DNA from: JACZSB01 sp965372015
Lineage (GTDB): Bacteria; Fidelibacterota; Marinisomatia; SCGC-AAA003-L08; TS1B11
DNA length: 26,153 nucleotides
Direction of reading: 5' to 3'
Assembly: GCA_965372015.1 (NCBI GenBank)
Contig: CBDVAP010000030.1
Location: forward strand, 1-26,153
The position numbers and the translations under genes were made by a program. Shown in pieces: positions 23,272-26,153 of this stretch. The notes below the pieces were generated by a model that saw only the letters and a program-made list of their open reading frames with translations, searched no databases and was not told the DNA's origin. Within the stretch, counting starts at the first letter, position 1; every line of letters starts with the position of its first letter.

Positions 23272-24038
23272 TTCCTAACGATCTTCAGATAATCCGCTAC
23301 CGTTAACTTCTCCGCCCGCAAATCCGCCAGCCCCAGCTCCTCCAGCAGTCCCCCGGCCTCCAGTGACTTCAACGCATTGGACAGCTTCTTGCGCCGCTGA
23401 CCGAAGGCAGCCCGCACCACGGTGGCGAACAGTTGTTCGTCAACGATCTTGGGCTCCGGTCCCCCGGGCGTTAGCCGCACCAGGGCCGATTCCACCTGGG
23501 GCTCCGGCCGGAAAACCGTCGGCGGCAGGACGAATAGCCGTTCCACGGTGCAATAGGCCTGCAACATCACCGACAGCCGCCCGTAATCCCGTCCCCCGGG
23601 GCTGGCCGCCATGCGCTCGGCCACCTCCCGCTGGACAATGAAGTACCCATCGCGCCATTTTTGCCGCTGGTCGAGTAGCTGAAAGAGGATCTTGGAAGCG
23701 ATATAGTAGGGCAGGCTGCCATAAACCCGGCTGCCGGCGGGCAGCAACGGCCCCAAGTCCGCCGCCAGCACGTCCCCCTCGATGATGGTCACATTTGCCG
23801 GTGCTTCCTCACGCAGGTTCGCCACCAGCAGGGGATCGATATCGATAGCCGTCACGGTAGCGCAACGCTCGGCCAGGGGGAAGGTCAGTTCGCCGTGCCC
23901 GGGACCGATCTCCAGGAAATGGTCCTCCACTCGAGGATCGATGGCCCCCACAATCTTCCGAATGTAATTAGGATCGGCCAGGAAGTTCTGGCCCCAGCGC
24001 TTGCGGGCCGGGGGACGGTCGCGATTATGGGCAGTCAT
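23253..24038 (-). CDS. rsmA: 16S rRNA (adenine1518/1519-N6)-dimethyltransferase, 261 aa
   Basis: KsgA/RsmA: N-terminal RWGQNFLADPNYIRKIV, the SAM-binding EIGPGHGELT (43-52), IDIDPLL acidic loop, EGDVLAADL, and the C-terminal region with FRPEPQVESALVRL and AAFGQRRKKLSNALK. It dimethylates two adenosines in helix 45 during late 30S maturation. The catalytic motif IV, normally NLPY, reads SLPY here (S108; AGC where Asn would be AAC). Length is slightly short compared with 270-280 aa relatives. Starts 11 nt after the tatD stop on the same strand. Confidence 0.93.
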   Translation of the reverse strand: MTAHNRDRPPARKRWGQNFLADPNYIRKIVGAIDPRVEDHFLEIGPGHGELTFPLAERCATVTAIDIDPLLVANLREEAPANVTIIEGDVLAADLGPLLPAGSRVYGSLPYYIASKILFQLLDQRQKWRDGYFIVQREVAERMAASPGGRDYGRLSVMLQAYCTVERLFVLPPTVFRPEPQVESALVRLTPGGPEPKIVDEQLFATVVRAAFGQRRKKLSNALKSLEAGGLLEELGLADLRAEKLTVADYLKIVRKLSPYG

Positions 24039-24049
24039 CCAGGCCGAAT

Positions 24050-24835
24050 TTACGCTACCGCATCAGTCGGCGTAGTTTTCAGGGCGGGAAACAGCCCCAC
24101 CGCATTGGCCGTGGTGATTTCAGCCACCTCCTCCAAGGTCATGTCCAGGATCTCCGCGATCTTCCGGGCCACATGGCGCACGTAAGCCGGCTCGTTGGTG
24201 CGGCCCCGCTTGGGCACCGGCGCCAGATAGGGCGAGTCTGTCTCCGCCATCACCTTATCCAGCCCCACCGCCCGCAATACGGCCGCGTTAGTGCTTTTGG
24301 GGAAGGTCACCGTGCCGGTAAAGGAGATGTGAAGGCCGAACTCCAGCATCTCCCGGGCGATCTGGGGCGGCGACGAAAAACAGTGCACTACCCCGGCGGT
24401 GTGCCCGACCTCCCGTAGCACCCGCATCAGGGCGGCATCGGCGTCGCGGTTGTGCACGATAGCCGGTAGGTCCAGGGCCGCCGCCAGCTCCAGGTGCCCG
24501 CGGAACAGGTCCTCCTGGGCCTCCCGGGGACTGAGGTCACGGTAAAAGTCCAGCCCGGTCTCACCGATAGCCACCACTTTCTCGTGGGCCGCCAGTGATT
24601 CCAGCTGGGCCAACACATCGCTGGAGGCCTTCTCCACATCGTGGGGATGCACGCCCACCGCCGCCCACACCTGGGTATAGCGCTCTGCCAGGGCGACGGC
24701 CTGCTCCGATGTCTTCAGGTCCAACCCGGGAACGATGACCGCCCCCACACCGGCATCAGCCGCCCGCTTGAACACATCATCCAGCCGACCATCGTAATCC
24801 TTATAAAACAGGTGAGCGTGGGTGTCTACCAGCAT
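24050..24835 (-). CDS. tatD: TatD-family metal-dependent hydrolase, 261 aa
   Basis: All metal ligands of the TatD/YcfH family are present: H6 and H8 in VDTHAHLF, E92 in IGETGLDFYRD, H128 in IVHNRDAD, H151 in VVHCFS and D200 in ETDSPYLAP. The family are 3'-5' DNA exonucleases or D-aminoacyl-tRNA-editing-like enzymes. The order metG-tatD-rsmA is a common bacterial arrangement. The start codon is preceded by an inserted stretch carrying a copy of the gene's own first nine codons (see 24966-24992). Confidence 0.92.
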   Translation of the reverse strand: MLVDTHAHLFYKDYDGRLDDVFKRAADAGVGAVIVPGLDLKTSEQAVALAERYTQVWAAVGVHPHDVEKASSDVLAQLESLAAHEKVVAIGETGLDFYRDLSPREAQEDLFRGHLELAAALDLPAIVHNRDADAALMRVLREVGHTAGVVHCFSSPPQIAREMLEFGLHISFTGTVTFPKSTNAAVLRAVGLDKVMAETDSPYLAPVPKRGRTNEPAYVRHVARKIAEILDMTLEEVAEITTANAVGLFPALKTTPTDAVA

Positions 24836-24965
24836 GAGAAAAGTTAGATAGGAGGGTTATCAACCGCCAAGGGGCCAAGAAGCGGCTCTTCCCCCTCTAT
24901 TTTAGGCCTGTCCCGCTGCAAGCGGGGAGAGGGGGCGTCGCGCCAGCGACGGGGGTGAGTTTTCC
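24836..24965. repeat. Palindrome-rich insertion between metG and tatD
   Basis: Between the two copies of the tatD start lie about 130 nt with nested inverted repeats: CCCCCTCT (24892-24899) with AGAGGGGG (24928-24935), inside them CCCGCT/AGCGGG (24912-24917/24921-24926), and next to them GTCGC/GCGAC (24937-24941/24946-24950). It resembles a REP/MITE-like intergenic element; no transposase is present. Confidence 0.55.
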
Positions 24966-24992
24966 CAGGTGAGCGTGGGTGTCGATCAACAT
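24966..24992 (-). pseudogene. Duplicated tatD start (first nine codons)
   Basis: Minus-strand ATG at 24992 encodes MLIDTHAHL, against MLVDTHAHL of tatD. DNA identity is 24 of 27, with 18 nt identical (24966-24983 = 24809-24826). The relic ATG is 23 nt after the metG stop, where tatD would normally begin. Confidence 0.75.
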
Positions 24993-25015
24993 TGGGCACC
25001 GACGGGGTAAAGTGC

Positions 25016-26153
25016 TTACCCGATCTTCGCCCCCGGTGCCACGTCGGTTTCCTCCACCATCGCCAGCACCAGGTTACCGTCGCCATCCTCGGCCGCCAGC
25101 AGCATCCCCTGGCTCACCTCGCCCCGAATCTTGGCCGGCTCCAGGTTGGCCACCACCACGATCAGCTTCCCCGGTAGATCTTTGGGATCGTAGTGCTCCG
25201 CAATTCCGGCTACTATCTGGCGCTCATCGTCCCCCACTTCGATCTGAAGTTTGAGCAGCTTGTCGGCCCCCGCCACCGGTTCGGCTGCCAGCACCCGGGC
25301 CACCCGCAGGTCCACCCGCTCGAAATCTGCGAAGGTGATTCCCTCCTCATCCTCAGGATTGGCCGGTTCTTCGGCGGCGGCCAGCTTGTCGATGCGCGGG
25401 AAGGGCGACTCCCCCTCACCCAGCGCCGTACCCGGTTTCAATGCCCCCCAGGTAAAGTCAGTGAGCGGTATCTCGTCCGCCCCGATCATCCGGCGCATGA
25501 GACCCACCCGCTCCGGCATCACCGGGTGCAGGAGTTGTAGGGCGATGCGCAATGCCTCGGCGGCGTGGTACAGGGTGCTGCCGGCCAGCGCCTTATCTTC
25601 TTTGACCTGGTGCCAGGGCTGGCAGCGCTCCAGGTAGCCGTTCACCCGCCGTACCAGTTCCATGCCTTGCTCCACTGCTTCGTGCAACCGCATGGCCTCG
25701 ATCAGGCCGGGCACCTTTGCCACCACCTTAGCAGCCTCCGCCTTCAACATCTCATCGTTGGTCGGGTCCGGGGCCACCATAGGCTGCGGCATCTGCCCCT
25801 CGAAGTGCCGCCGGATGAACTTGGTCACCCGGTTCACCAGGTTGCCCAGGTCGTTGGCCAGGTCGGCATTATAGCGCCGCACAAAGGAATCCGCCGTGAA
25901 ACTGGCATCCTGCCCCAGCACCATGTCGCGCATCAGATAGTAGCGCAATGGGTCCACCCCCACCTGGTCGATTAGGTCCAGGGGGCGCACCACGTTGCCC
26001 CGTGACTTGGACATCTTGTCCTCACCCATCAGCCACCAGCCGTGGGCGAAGATAGTTTTGGGCAGGTCGATACCCGCCGCCATCAGCATGGTGGGCCAAT
26101 AAACACAATGGGTGGTGAGAATGTCCTTGCCGATCAAGTGGTAATCGGCCGGC
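25016..26153 (-). CDS. metG: Methionyl-tRNA synthetase, C-terminal part (5' end outside window)
   Basis: The open frame continues through the right edge as PADYHLIGKDI. It contains the KMSKS loop (GEDKMSKSRGNVV), the stem-contact and anticodon-binding helical domain (FTADSFVRRYNADLANDLGNLVNR), and a C-terminal EMAP/Trbp111-like tRNA-binding OB domain (ITFADFERVDLRVARVL to VAPGAKIG). That last domain promotes dimerisation and tRNA binding. About 379 residues are present; the HIGH motif and zinc region lie beyond the window. The TTG at 26137 is an internal Leu codon, not a start. First gene of the metG-tatD-rsmA unit. Confidence 0.95.
   Translation of the reverse strand, partial: PADYHLIGKDILTTHCVYWPTMLMAAGIDLPKTIFAHGWWLMGEDKMSKSRGNVVRPLDLIDQVGVDPLRYYLMRDMVLGQDASFTADSFVRRYNADLANDLGNLVNRVTKFIRRHFEGQMPQPMVAPDPTNDEMLKAEAAKVVAKVPGLIEAMRLHEAVEQGMELVRRVNGYLERCQPWHQVKEDKALAGSTLYHAAEALRIALQLLHPVMPERVGLMRRMIGADEIPLTDFTWGALKPGTALGEGESPFPRIDKLAAAEEPANPEDEEGITFADFERVDLRVARVLAAEPVAGADKLLKLQIEVGDDERQIVAGIAEHYDPKDLPGKLIVVVANLEPAKIRGEVSQGMLLAAEDGDGNLVLAMVEETDVAPGAKIG

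Noticed and set aside
26135..26137. TTG as start of a short metG
   Set aside because: The frame stays open to the window edge and the upstream residues (ADYHLIGKDI) match the MetRS core, so TTG is an internal Leu codon.

Overview
The window is a 26 kb piece of a moderately GC-rich, diderm bacterial chromosome. It carries a TonB-dependent receptor with a carboxypeptidase-regulatory-like N-terminus followed by a DUF4249-type lipoprotein, an M64 metallopeptidase, RND/MMPL and YejM-like envelope proteins, and beta-barrel C-termini ending in Phe. This mix suggests the Bacteroidetes/FCB side of the tree (Neomarinimicrobiota or a relative would fit). That placement is inference; no rRNA gene is present to settle it.

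Layout. (1) 1-5500, + strand: tail of an outer-membrane protein gene, a complete 923-aa RND/MMPL transporter, a YejM/PbgA-like DUF3413-sulfatase membrane protein, then a truncated second copy of the RND gene. (2) 5537-7629, +: NAD(P)-binding oxidoreductase overlapping a secreted M64 peptidase. (3) 15584-7668, -: one long, tightly packed metabolic operon, in transcription order: archaeal-type phosphohexomutase (GlmM-like), EutN/CcmL microcompartment vertex protein, DeoC aldolase with an unusual N-terminal extension, a CitD-CitE fusion, CitF, an HD-domain protein, and a fused aconitase-family hydratase. (4) 15744-15947, -: rpsU with a good intrinsic terminator, preceded by a relic of a Bax-inhibitor-1/YccA-type gene. 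(5) 20176-16215, -: TonB-dependent receptor, DUF4249-like lipoprotein, small beta-rich secreted protein. (6) 20466-23053, +: PadR regulator and GyrI-like protein, then a visibly AT-rich pair of genes (small membrane protein and alpha/alpha-toroid repeat protein) that look acquired. (7) 26153-23253, -: metG (cut by the window end), tatD, rsmA.

Two points stand out. The central operon joins a microcompartment vertex protein and an encapsulation-peptide-like DeoC to a citrate/citramalate lyase whose acyl-carrier subunit is fused to its lyase subunit; a plausible reading is deoxyribose-phosphate cleavage (mutase, aldolase) co-expressed with a C6 or C5 tricarboxylate/citramalate hydratase-lyase module. 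Second, the window holds several truncated relics beside or near their intact relatives (RND, TonB receptor, tatD start) and one orphan relic (BI-1). The RND pair has a 149-bp perfectly identical tract between diverged flanks, which looks like gene conversion.
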